Part shown: one piece after another, positions 45,856-54,693 of the stretch
Layout: the number at the start of each line of letters is the position of its first letter
Numbering within the stretch: the stretch's first letter is position 1
Source: Cryobacterium sp. Y29
GTDB taxonomy: Bacteria; Actinomycetota; Actinomycetes; Actinomycetales; Microbacteriaceae
Length of the DNA: 64,000 nucleotides
Reading direction: 5' to 3'
Assembly (NCBI RefSeq): GCF_002929825.1
Contig: NZ_PJJN01000034.1
Coordinates: forward strand, 1-64,000
Translations under genes and position numbers: made by a program
The notes under the pieces: generated by a model
Database searches by the model: none
Told to the model about the DNA's origin: nothing
What the model saw: the letters and a program-made list of their open reading frames with translations, nothing else

Positions 45856-46194
45856 ATGACCACGCCGGAGCCCGATGACTTCGTCTCGCGGGTGCTCGGC
45901 GTGGTTGAGTCCATCCCGGCGGGTCGTGTGATGACGTATGGTGCAGTGGCGGCCCAGCTCGGCTCCCGCGCCGCCCGCGCTGTCGGCCAAGTCATGGCTC
46001 GCTATGGCTCTGATGTGGCGTGGTGGCGGGTGATTCGCGCCGGCGGGCATCCGCCCATCGGGCACGAGGCCCAGGCGCTGCCGCACTACGAGGCCGAGCA
46101 CACGCCGCTGCTGTGTGCGGTCAAGGATAAAACGACAACGGATGCCACCTACCGCGTCGACTACACTGCTGCCCGCTGGGCGCCGCGCACGTGA
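45856..46194 (+). CDS. Alkyltransferase-like protein (MGMT family, no active cysteine)
   Basis: This 112-residue protein is an MGMT/Ogt C-terminal-domain homologue. VLGVVESIPAGRVMTYGAVAAQLG (about residues 14-37) and the helix AVGQVMARYG match the DNA-binding part. Where Ogt has the PCHRV methyl-acceptor cysteine, this protein reads WWRVI, so it cannot accept alkyl groups; it is an alkyltransferase-like (ATL) protein. ATLs bind O6-alkylguanine and hand it to nucleotide excision repair. The gene is closely linked to the upstream GNAT. Confidence 0.88.
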   Translation: MTTPEPDDFVSRVLGVVESIPAGRVMTYGAVAAQLGSRAARAVGQVMARYGSDVAWWRVIRAGGHPPIGHEAQALPHYEAEHTPLLCAVKDKTTTDATYRVDYTAARWAPRT

Positions 46195-46262
46195 GACCAG
46201 AGCGCAGTGGACTAGACCCCAGCCCGCCGAACAGCTGCGGTGAAGGTGCAATCGTGGGCAGG

Positions 46263-47279
46263 TTACACCGCCGGACGTGCCGTGCTGCCCCGCACGATGA
46301 GTTCGAACGGCATGTTGATATTGAGCCCAGTGCGCGACTCCGGGTGCGGTCGGAGTTCTTCCATGAGTACCTCGACAGCCTTCTCGCCCTGCCGTTGCGG
46401 AAACTGTGCCACGGTGCTGAGCCCGAAAAAAGTCGCCAGTTCATGGTCGTCGACACCGATCACCGATACGTCCCCTGGCACGACGAGCCCAAGGTCGCGC
46501 GCGGCCAGAATGCTGCCGATGGCCATTTCGTCGGAGGCGGCAAAGATGGCAGTCGGGCGTTCGTGCGGCCGCCCCAGCAACTGCTTGGCCGCCTGATAGC
46601 CCCCGGCAGTGGTGAAATCGGCCGGACGAAAATCATCGCGGCGCGCTTCAATTCCCGCGGCCACGAGGGCGGCCTCATAGCCGAAGCGCCGGTTGGTCGG
46701 CAGGTTGAAGTCCAGATCGAATGCCTTGTCACCGCCGATGTGCGCGATGCGGGTATGGCCGAGTGCAATGAGGTGCTCCGTCGCGAGACGGGCAACGGCG
46801 AGATCGTCGACGGTGAGCGTGCGAACGCCGGCCAGCGGACCGCCGACGCCCACGAGGGGCTTGTTTAAAGCGTGCAACCGGGCCACCTCGTTTTCGGTGA
46901 GCTCGAGCGAAACCGCGATGACAGCATCCACTCGCTGACGCAGCAGAAAGTGTTCGAAGACGCTGCGGCGAGCTTCGAGTCCGCCGGTGAGGTTGTAGAG
47001 AGTGAGGTCGTACCCGTGGCGTTGCAGCGCTTGTTGGGCGCCTTCGACGACACTCGCGAAAAACCAGTGATTCAAGAACGGCACGACCACGCCGATATTC
47101 TTCATGCGCCCGGACGCCAGGCTGGACGCGTTCGACGACACGACATACCCCAGGTGCGCAGCGGATGCCTCGACGCGCAGGCGGGTGGCTGGCGACACGT
47201 GATGACCGCCGCTGAGCGCCCGTGACACGGTGGCCGTGGATACTCCGGCGTGACGCGCGACGTCGGCAATATTGATCAT
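46263..47279 (-). CDS. LacI-family transcriptional regulator of the mal importer
   Basis: This 338-residue repressor begins with the LacI helix-turn-helix INIADVARHAGVSTATVSRALSGG (residues 2-24), a hinge with LGYVVSSNASSLASGR, and a periplasmic-binding-like sensor core (GVVVPFLNHWFFASVVEGAQQAL onward), ending with the family's ELIVRGSTA. A GAGGA site precedes the ATG at 47277-47279. It is divergent from a maltose-type importer, and two GCAATCGCTTGC-type palindromes lie in the 251-bp gap, so local repression with sugar induction is likely. Confidence 0.9.
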   Translation of the reverse strand: MINIADVARHAGVSTATVSRALSGGHHVSPATRLRVEASAAHLGYVVSSNASSLASGRMKNIGVVVPFLNHWFFASVVEGAQQALQRHGYDLTLYNLTGGLEARRSVFEHFLLRQRVDAVIAVSLELTENEVARLHALNKPLVGVGGPLAGVRTLTVDDLAVARLATEHLIALGHTRIAHIGGDKAFDLDFNLPTNRRFGYEAALVAAGIEARRDDFRPADFTTAGGYQAAKQLLGRPHERPTAIFAASDEMAIGSILAARDLGLVVPGDVSVIGVDDHELATFFGLSTVAQFPQRQGEKAVEVLMEELRPHPESRTGLNINMPFELIVRGSTARPAV

Positions 47280-47342
47280 GAAGTCCTCAAACGTGCCGCC
47301 CTCGTTGGTGGCGCAGTTGATATGTTACACATCTTTCAGACA

Positions 47343-47358
47343 CTGCAAGCGATTGCAG
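47343..47358. promoter_or_regulatory. LacI-type operator 1
   Basis: CTGCAAGCGATTGCAG is a near-perfect palindrome matching the LacI-family operator pattern (TGCAAxCGxTTGCA). It lies 64 bp upstream of the regulator start and shares its core with operator 2 in reverse orientation. Confidence 0.75.
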
Positions 47359-47402
47359 AATGATTCGCTCCCGACTCGAGCGACGCTGAGTTTGTTGTCA
47401 TT

Positions 47403-47431
47403 TTGTGACCTAATTGTCGTGATTTTAGACT
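47403..47431 (+). promoter_or_regulatory. Candidate malE promoter
   Basis: TTGTGA (47403-47408) and TAGACT (47426-47431) are separated by 17 bp, as expected for a primary-sigma promoter. It lies between the two operators. Confidence 0.5.
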
Positions 47432-47452
47432 AGCCTCAGTGCAGGCGCGTTG

Positions 47453-47466
47453 TGCAATCGCTTGCA
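47453..47466. promoter_or_regulatory. LacI-type operator 2
   Basis: TGCAATCGCTTGCA shares the core of operator 1. It lies just downstream of the predicted -10 box, a position where a bound repressor would block transcription; pairing with operator 1 about 110 bp away could form a loop. Confidence 0.75.
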
Positions 47467-47530
47467 AAACGAGCCGGTCATAGCCGGCCTGCACCGCTGC
47501 AGGCACTATTTTGCGAAAGGCTCCACACCA

Positions 47531-48766
47531 ATGACGGTGAATACCAAGAACCTGCTCCGAGTCGGCGCTCTCGCGGTCGTCGCATCTCTGGCCCTGGCCG
47601 GATGCTCCCCCGCATCGTCCGATAACACCAACAGTGACAACTCGTCCGCCAACACCTTGACCGTGTGGGTTGATGCCGAACGAGTCGAGGCCCTGAAACC
47701 CGCCGCGGCCGCTTACACCGAAAAAACCGGTGTCGAGGTCGATCTCGTTTCGAAAGACAACGCCACTCTCAAGGACGACTTCATTCAGCAGGTACCCACT
47801 GGCAAGGGTCCCGACATCACCATGGGCGCCCACGACTGGCTTGGCGAACTGGTCACCAATGGGGTCGTGAGCCCGATCGAACTCGGCGACAAGGTCGACG
47901 ATTTTCTCCCCGTCGCCATCACAGCGTCCACCTACGACGGCCAGGTGTATGAGCTGCCCTATGCCGTCGAGAACCTCGCCCTGTTGCGCAACGCGGATCT
48001 CGTCCCCGAGGCGGCCAGCTCCTACGAGGACATGATCACCAAGGGCACGGCCGCCGGGGTGACCTACCCGTTCCTGGTCGAGCAGGGTGTTGACGGTAAC
48101 CCGTACCACCTGTACCCATTTGAAACCTCCTTCGGTGCTCCGGTCTTCGGCACCGACGCTTCCGGCGGTTACGACGCCACAAAGCTTGAGATCGGCAATG
48201 CCGGCGGCGAGGCGTTCGCGAGCTGGCTCGGCAGCCAAGGCAAAAACGGCACCGGGGTGTTCAACACCGAGATCACCGGGGACATCGCCAAGACCGCGTT
48301 CACTTCCGGCGACGCGGCCTTCTGGCTGACTGGACCATGGAACGTCGGCGCTGCGCTCGAGGCCGGCATCAATCTCGCCGTCGACCCGATCGCCGCTCCG
48401 TCAACGGGTACTGCGGCTCCCTTCGCCGGCGTCAAGGGGTTCTTCATCAGCGAGCAGAGCGCGAACAAGGTCGCCGCCAACGACTTTCTGGTCAACTACA
48501 TGGCTACCGAAGAGGTACAGACCGCATTGTTCGAGTCAGGACAGGTGCTTCCCGCGCTGAAGGCATCCGTTGAAGCTGCCTCGAGCGATCCCGTGGTTGC
48601 CGGCTTCGCTGCCGTAGGCGCACAAGCCGTGCCGATGCCCGCCATCCCTGCCATGGGCCAGGTCTGGCAGTTCTGGGGAATCGCCCAGGCCGCCGTCATC
48701 AACGGTGAAGATCCGACCGTCACGTGGCAGAAGCTGGCCGCCGACGTGCAGGGCGCCATCGGCTAG
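47531..48766 (+). CDS. malE: Maltose-type ABC transporter substrate-binding lipoprotein
   Basis: This 411-residue lipoprotein has signal peptide and lipobox LAGC with Cys25. The mature part is MalE-like: TGVEVDLVSKDN (about residue 57), GKGPDITMGAHDWLGEL (about 90-106), YDGQVYELPYAVENLALLRN (about 136-155), and FMTGGAAFWLTGPWN-like sequence near residue 262. It binds maltose or maltodextrins outside the membrane. The ATG at 47531 follows a GAAAGG site. The operon has its own regulator but no ATPase gene. Confidence 0.9.
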   Translation: MTVNTKNLLRVGALAVVASLALAGCSPASSDNTNSDNSSANTLTVWVDAERVEALKPAAAAYTEKTGVEVDLVSKDNATLKDDFIQQVPTGKGPDITMGAHDWLGELVTNGVVSPIELGDKVDDFLPVAITASTYDGQVYELPYAVENLALLRNADLVPEAASSYEDMITKGTAAGVTYPFLVEQGVDGNPYHLYPFETSFGAPVFGTDASGGYDATKLEIGNAGGEAFASWLGSQGKNGTGVFNTEITGDIAKTAFTSGDAAFWLTGPWNVGAALEAGINLAVDPIAAPSTGTAAPFAGVKGFFISEQSANKVAANDFLVNYMATEEVQTALFESGQVLPALKASVEAASSDPVVAGFAAVGAQAVPMPAIPAMGQVWQFWGIAQAAVINGEDPTVTWQKLAADVQGAIG

Positions 48767-48793
48767 AAAACGTACGTTCCCGCGCCACCCCAA

Positions 48794-48828
48794 TGGCCTG
48801 TGGCCGCCCGTCCGGCAGCCACAGGCCA
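48794..48828 (+). terminator. malE-malF intergenic hairpin
   Basis: TGGCCTGTGGC and GCCACAGGCCA form an 11-bp perfect stem with a 13-nt loop between malE and malF. It probably stabilises the malE message or reduces read-through, so that more binding protein than permease is made. Confidence 0.65.
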
Positions 48829-48858
48829 GATACCCGTTCACCGTTTGAAAGCAGAACT

Positions 48859-50472
48859 ATGCGCACCGATGACACCGATGCCAGCACAACGAAACCGTCG
48901 AAGCGTCACCAACGCGCCGCGATGATCGCCGAGGCGGCGTCCGGTGGCCTCAAAACCATCCTGATCAAAATCACGCTCCTCGGCATCGTAGACGCGATCG
49001 CCCTCTACGGATTGTTCACCCTGTTCCTTCAGCAGCAGTGGATCATCTTCGGGCTCGTCGCCGCGGTCACTCTGGTCGTCAACTGGATCTATTTCACGCC
49101 CGGCAAGCTACCGGCCAAGTACCTCACCCCCGGCGTCATCTTTCTTGTCGTGTTCCAAATCTTCGTGGTTGGTTACACGGCCTACATCGGCTTCACCAAC
49201 TACAGCACCGGGCACAACAGCGACAAGGCGCAGGCCATCTCGGCGCTGATGAGCAGCGCCCAGGAGCGTGTGCCCGCTTCCCCGACCTACGCGGTGACGG
49301 TGCTCGATCAATTCGGCACGCTGAGCTTTCTGGTCACCGACCCCAACGGTGAGGTCAGCCTCGGTTCGGCCGACAGCCCACTGTCCCCCGTCAACAACGC
49401 CACCATCGACGGCGGCGAGGGCGTCGGCCTCTCCGGCTACACGACCCTCAGCTTTCAGGACATCCTGTCCCGCACCACCGAAATCACGGCCCTGGCGGTG
49501 CCGTTCTCCGATGATCCGAACGACGGCGCCCTGCGCACCAACGACGGGAGTAGCGCGTACCTGTATCTCTCCTCCCTCGTCTACGACGAGCAGGCCGACA
49601 CGATGACGGATGCCAAAACCGGCACCATCTTCACCGACACCGGTGACGGCGCGTTTGTTTCCGCAACTGGCGCGGAGATGCTGCCGGGCTGGCGCATCAA
49701 CGTGGGATTCGACAACTTCGCCCGCGCGTTCACCGAGGAAGGCATCCGTACCCCGCTGATCAGCGTGACCCTGTGGACCATCACCTTCGCCACGCTGTCG
49801 GTCGCGACCACGTTCTTCCTCGGGCTTTTCCTCGCGATCGTATTCAACGACATGCGCATGAAGGGCCGTAAGTTTTATCGTGTCGCCATGATCTTGCCGT
49901 ACGCTTTTCCTGCGTTCCTGTCCGCGCTGGTCTGGGCTGGAATGCTCAGCGAAAGCTTCGGCTTTGTCAACCAGGTTCTGCTCGGCGGCGCTGAGATTCC
50001 GTGGCTGACCAATGCGTGGTTGGCCAAGATCAGCGTTCTCGTGGTGAATCTGTGGCTTGGCTTCCCGTACATGTTCCTGGTCTGCACCGGAGCTCTGCAA
50101 TCCATTCCGGCAGAGCTGGAAGAAGCGGCCACGGTCGACGGCGCCAAGCCCTGGGCGGTGTTCCGGCTGATCAAGCTGCCACTGCTCCTCGTCTCCGTTG
50201 CCCCCCTGCTCATCGCATCGTTCGCCTTCAACTTCAACAATTTCAATCTCATTTACATGCTCACCGGCGGCGGGCCGCGCGATGCCGCGGCCGATGTGAA
50301 CGTCGGGGCCACCGACATCCTGATCTCGATGGTGTACAAGGTCGCGTTCACCGGTCAAGCGCGCGATTACGGACTCGCCAGCGCATTTTCGATCATCATC
50401 TTCATTCTGGTTGCGGTCATCTCCGTGGTCGCGTTCCGCAAGACCAAGGCACTCGAGGAGTTGAACCGATGA
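48859..50472 (+). CDS. malF: Maltose-type ABC transporter permease MalF
   Basis: This 537-residue permease has a long extracytoplasmic loop between helices 3 and 4, as in Escherichia coli MalF (514 residues). The N-terminal helices occupy about residues 32-105, the loop runs about 115-285 and the binding-protein-dependent transport domain follows. The EAA loop ELEEAATVDGAKPWAVFRLIKLPLL lies near residue 415. The ATG at 48859 is set by the N-terminal helices and follows GAAAGCAG. It overlaps malG by 4 bp. Confidence 0.92.
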   Translation: MRTDDTDASTTKPSKRHQRAAMIAEAASGGLKTILIKITLLGIVDAIALYGLFTLFLQQQWIIFGLVAAVTLVVNWIYFTPGKLPAKYLTPGVIFLVVFQIFVVGYTAYIGFTNYSTGHNSDKAQAISALMSSAQERVPASPTYAVTVLDQFGTLSFLVTDPNGEVSLGSADSPLSPVNNATIDGGEGVGLSGYTTLSFQDILSRTTEITALAVPFSDDPNDGALRTNDGSSAYLYLSSLVYDEQADTMTDAKTGTIFTDTGDGAFVSATGAEMLPGWRINVGFDNFARAFTEEGIRTPLISVTLWTITFATLSVATTFFLGLFLAIVFNDMRMKGRKFYRVAMILPYAFPAFLSALVWAGMLSESFGFVNQVLLGGAEIPWLTNAWLAKISVLVVNLWLGFPYMFLVCTGALQSIPAELEEAATVDGAKPWAVFRLIKLPLLLVSVAPLLIASFAFNFNNFNLIYMLTGGGPRDAAADVNVGATDILISMVYKVAFTGQARDYGLASAFSIIIFILVAVISVVAFRKTKALEELNR

Positions 50473-51371
50473 TGTCTGTCGACGGGGCCACGCGGGTAAT
50501 CCCGCTCAAACGTCCGTTCACACTTCGGCGCTGGTTTGCTCGCACCGGCTGGCGTCACCTGGTGGGCATCGTCATGGTCGTGTTCTCCGGCTTTCCGCTG
50601 CTGTACGTGCTGTCGGCGTCGCTCAATCCGCAAGGCACTCTCACCGGATCGAACCAGTTGTTCTCGCGCATCGGCTTCGATGCCTACGCTCGCATTCTCA
50701 GCACGCCCGAAGCCCCCTTTGCGTTGTGGTTCGGCAACACCATCGTCGTCGCCGCGACGACGGCTATCCTCACCGTGTTCCTCGGCGCCCTCGCGGCATA
50801 TTCTTTTTCGCGCATGCGCTTCACCGGTCGCCGCGTGGGGCTGCTCACCCTCGTCCTCGTGCAGATGTTTCCGCAGCTGCTCGCCGTCGTTGCGATCTTT
50901 CTGGTGATGAGTACGATCAGCGATCTGTTCCCGGCAATCGGCCTGAATACGCAGATCGGGCTGATCATGGTGTACCTGGGCGGAGCTCTCAGCGTGAACA
51001 CGTACCTTATGTACGGGTTCTTCAACACCATTCCCGCATCAATCGATGAGGCCGCCAAGATCGACGGGGCCAGTCACGCTCGTATCTTTTTCACGATCAT
51101 TCTGCGGCTCGTCGCCCCGATTCTGGCCGTGGTGGGGCTGCTCTCGTTCATCGCGACGACGAACGATTTCGTGGTCGCCAGCGTGCTGCTGATCGACCCG
51201 GACAAGCAGACCCTCGCCGTTGGACTGTACCGGCTGGTGTCCAACCCGAACTACGCCGACTGGAGTGCCTTCTCGGCCGGGGCAGTGCTCGCCGCCCTGC
51301 CGGTGATGGCGTTGTTCCTCTACCTGCAGAAGTACATCGTGGGCGGCCTCACCGCTGGGTCGGACAAGTAG
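50469..51371 (+). CDS. malG: Maltose-type ABC transporter permease MalG
   Basis: This 300-residue permease has six helices and the EAA loop SIDEAAKIDGASHARIFFTIILRL (about residues 192-215), ending with QKYIVGGLTAGSDK, as in MalG. The ATG at 50469 overlaps the malF stop (ATGA). With MalE and MalF it forms a maltose or maltodextrin importer. It presumably uses a shared MsiK/MalK-type ATPase encoded elsewhere. Confidence 0.92.
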   Translation: MMSVDGATRVIPLKRPFTLRRWFARTGWRHLVGIVMVVFSGFPLLYVLSASLNPQGTLTGSNQLFSRIGFDAYARILSTPEAPFALWFGNTIVVAATTAILTVFLGALAAYSFSRMRFTGRRVGLLTLVLVQMFPQLLAVVAIFLVMSTISDLFPAIGLNTQIGLIMVYLGGALSVNTYLMYGFFNTIPASIDEAAKIDGASHARIFFTIILRLVAPILAVVGLLSFIATTNDFVVASVLLIDPDKQTLAVGLYRLVSNPNYADWSAFSAGAVLAALPVMALFLYLQKYIVGGLTAGSDK

Positions 51372-51416
51372 CGGACGGCTGGCCCGACCGCGGCAAGTCG
51401 AACGGCCCGGCACGGT

Positions 51417-53045
51417 CTACAGCGTCGACCCGGCGGGCGTTTTAGCGGCGGTTTCGGTGGCAGGCTCGGTCGGGCCCTGATCCAGTCGGAACGGCGGGTA
51501 TTCGTCGCGCAGCAGTGCCGTGTACGTCACGACGCGAAACACCCAGCGGTTGACCCCCATGATGACGTTGAACAGCGGCCGCTGATACCGGCCGGTGAAC
51601 AGCAGGATAACCCCGGCGACCACGACGAGAATGCCGAGGAGCGATACTCCGTCGGTTCCGCCGGCACCCGCGCCGCCGTCGCCTCGCCAGGGGTAGGCTC
51701 CGGCCGACCCGCCGCCGACGAGTACCGTGAGCAACACCAGGTGCGGAATGGCGAGCAGCCAACTCTTCACGAGCACGAGGCCGCGCGACAGTCGCTCGGG
51801 GTACTCGACGTCGAAGTCGGCGGGGTAGTCGGTGCGCGCGAGGGTGAATGGCGGGTATCGGTCGGTACCGAGGGCCGAATAGGCGTAGAACAACACGCGC
51901 CAGCTCCACCGCAGCACGCCCACGTTGAAGTGAAAGATCGAACGCGGGTAGCGACCGGTGAACAGAATCGAAAACGCCGCCACCACCGTCGTGACCAGGA
52001 ACGCGAACCACAGGCCGGCGAGCAGTACGAAGTGCGGAACGGCCAACAGCCATTTGATCAGCCACAGCCCACGGGACAACACGGGGTCGAGGTGCCCGGT
52101 CAGTGCTGACGGATACACGGGTTTGACCGAGTCAGAAGCGACCAGAACGGATGCCTGCGGCGCGGTCGCCGCCCGGGCGACCCGCTGCGGGGTGACCGGG
52201 CCTGTCGCATCCACTCGGCCGAAGGCGGGCGCCTGCACTGGCGCGCCAGCATCACCGAGAGCACCGGGCTCGACCGTCGTCGGCGTGAGCCTTCTCCCGA
52301 GGCCGATGGCACCGAACACGACGAGAAGAACACCGAGCAGAAAAAAGATGCCACCGCCCAGGACGAGCCCCATGCTGATCGGCCCCAGCAGATCGGTGTG
52401 GACGCCGGCTGCGAGGTTCACCGCGATTCCGGGCCTGGCGTCGGCATTCATCACCACGACCGACCAGTCGCCCGCAGCGGGTTTCCAGATGATCTCCTGA
52501 GGGCCCGAGCCCGCTGCAGATTCGGTCCAGAAAGTCTGGTCGGCGGGAGCGGGGGGCGTTTGGGTGCCGGGAACGTCGAGGTAATCGACTCGAAACGGTG
52601 ACGTCTGCACGTCACGCAGCTCGCTGTGATTCACGTCGGCGAGGTACGCATCGACGTCGGCGCGTGGCGCAATGCCGATGAACACGTCCCGGTCGGTCGC
52701 GACATTGCTGGCTTGCAGGCGCAGCGTGGCCAGGTCGAATCCGACTCCGGTCGGCACGTCGAAGTCTCTGCCAATGTCAAAATTCGGCGATGTGATCGCG
52801 GACGAATCGGTCGTGAAGATCTCGGCCTGTGATGTGAAGTATCCATCATTTCCCTGGGCCGCCGTGGCGACGGCGAGCGCCGTTCCCCCGGACAGCATGC
52901 CAGCACCGACCAGGCCCAGCACCGTGCCCAGAGCGAGCATGATGATCGCACCCGGTCGTCTCCCTGACCGTACGCGACCGGGAGTTGTGGGCGCTGAATC
53001 GGAAGGGGGCAGCGCGGGTCGAGTAGGTGAATTCAGGTTACTCAT
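51417..53045 (-). CDS. DUF4389 domain membrane protein
   Basis: This 542-residue protein starts with a signal-anchor helix (about residues 34-60) and has an extracytoplasmic beta-rich region (about 65-220), then a helix near residue 225. Two tandem DUF4389 units follow, each with VLSRGLWLIKWLLAVPHFVLL- or LSRGLVLVKSWLLAIPHLVLL-type helix pairs and FTGRYPRSIFHFNVGVLRW-type loops. Function is unknown, probably in the envelope. The ATG at 53043-53045 follows AGAAAGG; the extra upstream frame is not plausible. It is convergent with malG. Confidence 0.85.
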   Translation of the reverse strand: MSNLNSPTRPALPPSDSAPTTPGRVRSGRRPGAIIMLALGTVLGLVGAGMLSGGTALAVATAAQGNDGYFTSQAEIFTTDSSAITSPNFDIGRDFDVPTGVGFDLATLRLQASNVATDRDVFIGIAPRADVDAYLADVNHSELRDVQTSPFRVDYLDVPGTQTPPAPADQTFWTESAAGSGPQEIIWKPAAGDWSVVVMNADARPGIAVNLAAGVHTDLLGPISMGLVLGGGIFFLLGVLLVVFGAIGLGRRLTPTTVEPGALGDAGAPVQAPAFGRVDATGPVTPQRVARAATAPQASVLVASDSVKPVYPSALTGHLDPVLSRGLWLIKWLLAVPHFVLLAGLWFAFLVTTVVAAFSILFTGRYPRSIFHFNVGVLRWSWRVLFYAYSALGTDRYPPFTLARTDYPADFDVEYPERLSRGLVLVKSWLLAIPHLVLLTVLVGGGSAGAYPWRGDGGAGAGGTDGVSLLGILVVVAGVILLFTGRYQRPLFNVIMGVNRWVFRVVTYTALLRDEYPPFRLDQGPTEPATETAAKTPAGSTL

Positions 53046-53190
53046 CGTCTGGCAGCCTTTCTGAAAACGTTTATGCCCAGGGAATGAACTTCCGAGTCCA
53101 GCATGCCCCACCTCCGCACGCCTGACCAGTGACCAAAGACCCGACTGTGGTTTGCTGTGCAGGCCTCCGGCGCGGTGCTACCGTGCTGCC

Positions 53191-53562
53191 ATGCAGAGCG
53201 ATCCGGTCGTTACCAACCCGCAGTTCTATCGGGTGATCTTTGAAAACGAGCGGGTGCGGGTGCTCGAGTACCTCGACCGGCCCGGCGACGAAACAACGCC
53301 GCATCGGCACCCGGATAGCGTCATGTTCACCCTCACGGCCTTCACCCGGCGGCTGACCACCGGCGGTCGATCCGTCGACCTCGAGCTGCCGGAGGGCGTG
53401 GCTCGGTGGCTCCCCGCCCAGGAGCATTCCGGTGCGAACATCGGAGAAACGGCCACGCATACCATTTTCGTGGAACTCAAGGAACCTGCCCCGGACCCGC
53501 TCACCCCCGGCTCCCCCGAGCCCCTCGGTCCCGATGGTTCCCTCAGTCCCGTGCCCGATTGA
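53191..53562 (+). CDS. Small cupin-like protein
   Basis: This 123-residue protein has a cupin-like beta core: YRVIFENERVRVLEYLDRPGD (about residues 12-32), then PHRHPDSVMFTL, in which His36 and His38 match a cupin metal motif, and HTIFVELKEP near residue 97. The C-terminus is Pro-rich and probably unstructured. Proteins of this type are small cytoplasmic cupins of unknown function. The ATG at 53191 gives family-like length; an upstream GTG-type extension is unlikely. Confidence 0.75.
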   Translation: MQSDPVVTNPQFYRVIFENERVRVLEYLDRPGDETTPHRHPDSVMFTLTAFTRRLTTGGRSVDLELPEGVARWLPAQEHSGANIGETATHTIFVELKEPAPDPLTPGSPEPLGPDGSLSPVPD

Positions 53563-53923
53563 GCTGACCGACTCGACTGGAGAAGCCATTGGCCAGCGAG
53601 GGCGTCTGGATCTTCGGCACGAGTGGCGCGGAAGTCAACACCGGCGGCCTCCGCATGAACAAACATGCCCGGGCAGAATCAAATCCAAGGCTTCCGTTGC
53701 ATCAGCCTTGCAAGCCCAGCTATGAAGAGTTCTTGCCGAACAAGATCTGGCCGGCTGCACGAGACCGGTCTATGGGCGTGGATACGCATCACTGCACGCA
53801 TGATCTTTGCCGGTCACACGTTCCAGATGCTGATGCGGGCGGTATCGTGATACAGAAGCTCACCAAACTCATAAATCCAATGAAACTCACAAAACACACA
53901 GAGACTCACAAGGAATCCACTAG
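53563..53923. other. Gap between cupin and ATPase remnant
   Basis: No recognisable gene is seen. Short open frames on both strands do not resemble known families. Positions about 53860-53915 are markedly AT-rich for this genome and carry four CTCA-type repeats (GCTCACCAAA, CTCATAAA, CTCACAAA, CTCACAAG). They could be the promoter or operator of the following gene. The composition change fits foreign or decayed DNA. Confidence 0.5.
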
Positions 53924-54325
53924 ATGGAGAACCCATTCCGCCCCTCGGCGGGCGCCACACCGCCGGAAATCCTTGGCCGGGCAGGCCTTCTCGACGAATT
54001 TGACTACGGTCTGCGCCTGGGCTCAGGGGCACCGGGACTCCTGACCATCTTCACCGGTGCCCGTGGCATCGGCAAGACCGTCATGCTCGGTGCCGCCCAC
54101 GACACCTCACCCAAAGACATGGAATTCCTTCACGCAATGGCCAAAGACGACAAACCATCGGTCGCCGGCGACATCGGGAGACGGCTGGGCGCCAAGACAA
54201 ATCTTGTCGCCAACTACCGGACACGGCTTCTGGCCGCCGGACTCATTGAATCGGTCGGGCACGGCAAAATCGACTTTGCCATCCCCGGCCTACGCCGATA
54301 TCTCAGTTCGAAGCCCGCTGGCTGA
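53924..54325 (+). pseudogene. Internally deleted P-loop ATPase gene
   Basis: This in-frame 133-residue product joins two parts of an actinobacterial ATP-binding protein that is normally about 370-400 residues. Residues 1-58 are the N-terminal part with Walker A GARGIGKT (45-52). Residues about 61-133 are the C-terminal winged-helix part (TSPKDMEFLHAMA, then KTNLVANYRTRLLAAGLIES). Walker B, sensor and lid regions, about 250 residues, are missing. The breakpoint is near GAAHDTS. The frame is kept, so the product may still be made, but it cannot hydrolyse ATP. Confidence 0.7.
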
Positions 54326-54362
54326 GGTGCCCACCGGGCCACCTTCCTGGCCCAGGCTCAGC
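54321..54362 (+). terminator. Hairpin resembling a degenerate GGGCCC repeat
   Basis: GCTGAG and CTCAGC form an outer stem, and GGGCC and GGCCC an inner one, around ACCTTCCT. The sequence recalls the GGGCCCACCTTCTGGCC start of repeat copy B. It overlaps the stop of the deleted ATPase gene. Confidence 0.5.
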
Positions 54363-54693
54363 TAACGCTCATGGTCATCGTCGCGGGTACTCGGGTCACT
54401 ACAAGAGTCTTCTCCGTGGGTGAGGGGCCAGGCGTACTGAAACGATGCTGCGACGCTGCAACTGGCAGCGCGGCATGCCAGAGGCCGATGCCTCTACACG
54501 CGCTCCCGTAGGTCATACGCCATCGCCGTGAACTCACGAAACGGCGGTCTCGAGCAGCTCGCCGGGGACAACCCGCAACCAGGTCACCTGCACGGCGACT
54601 ACCGAAGCTGGCGTGCACTGTGCACGACCGTCATGGTCCGAGACTGGTCTTTTTCCGGGAGCCACGAAGACGCTCGCCGTCTCCTGGGAGTGG
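54363..54693. other. Gap without recognised gene
   Basis: I find no recognisable gene. Minus-strand frames around 54534-54761 are open (75 residues) but match no known family. The region may be a decay remnant next to the ABC exporter. Confidence 0.4.
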
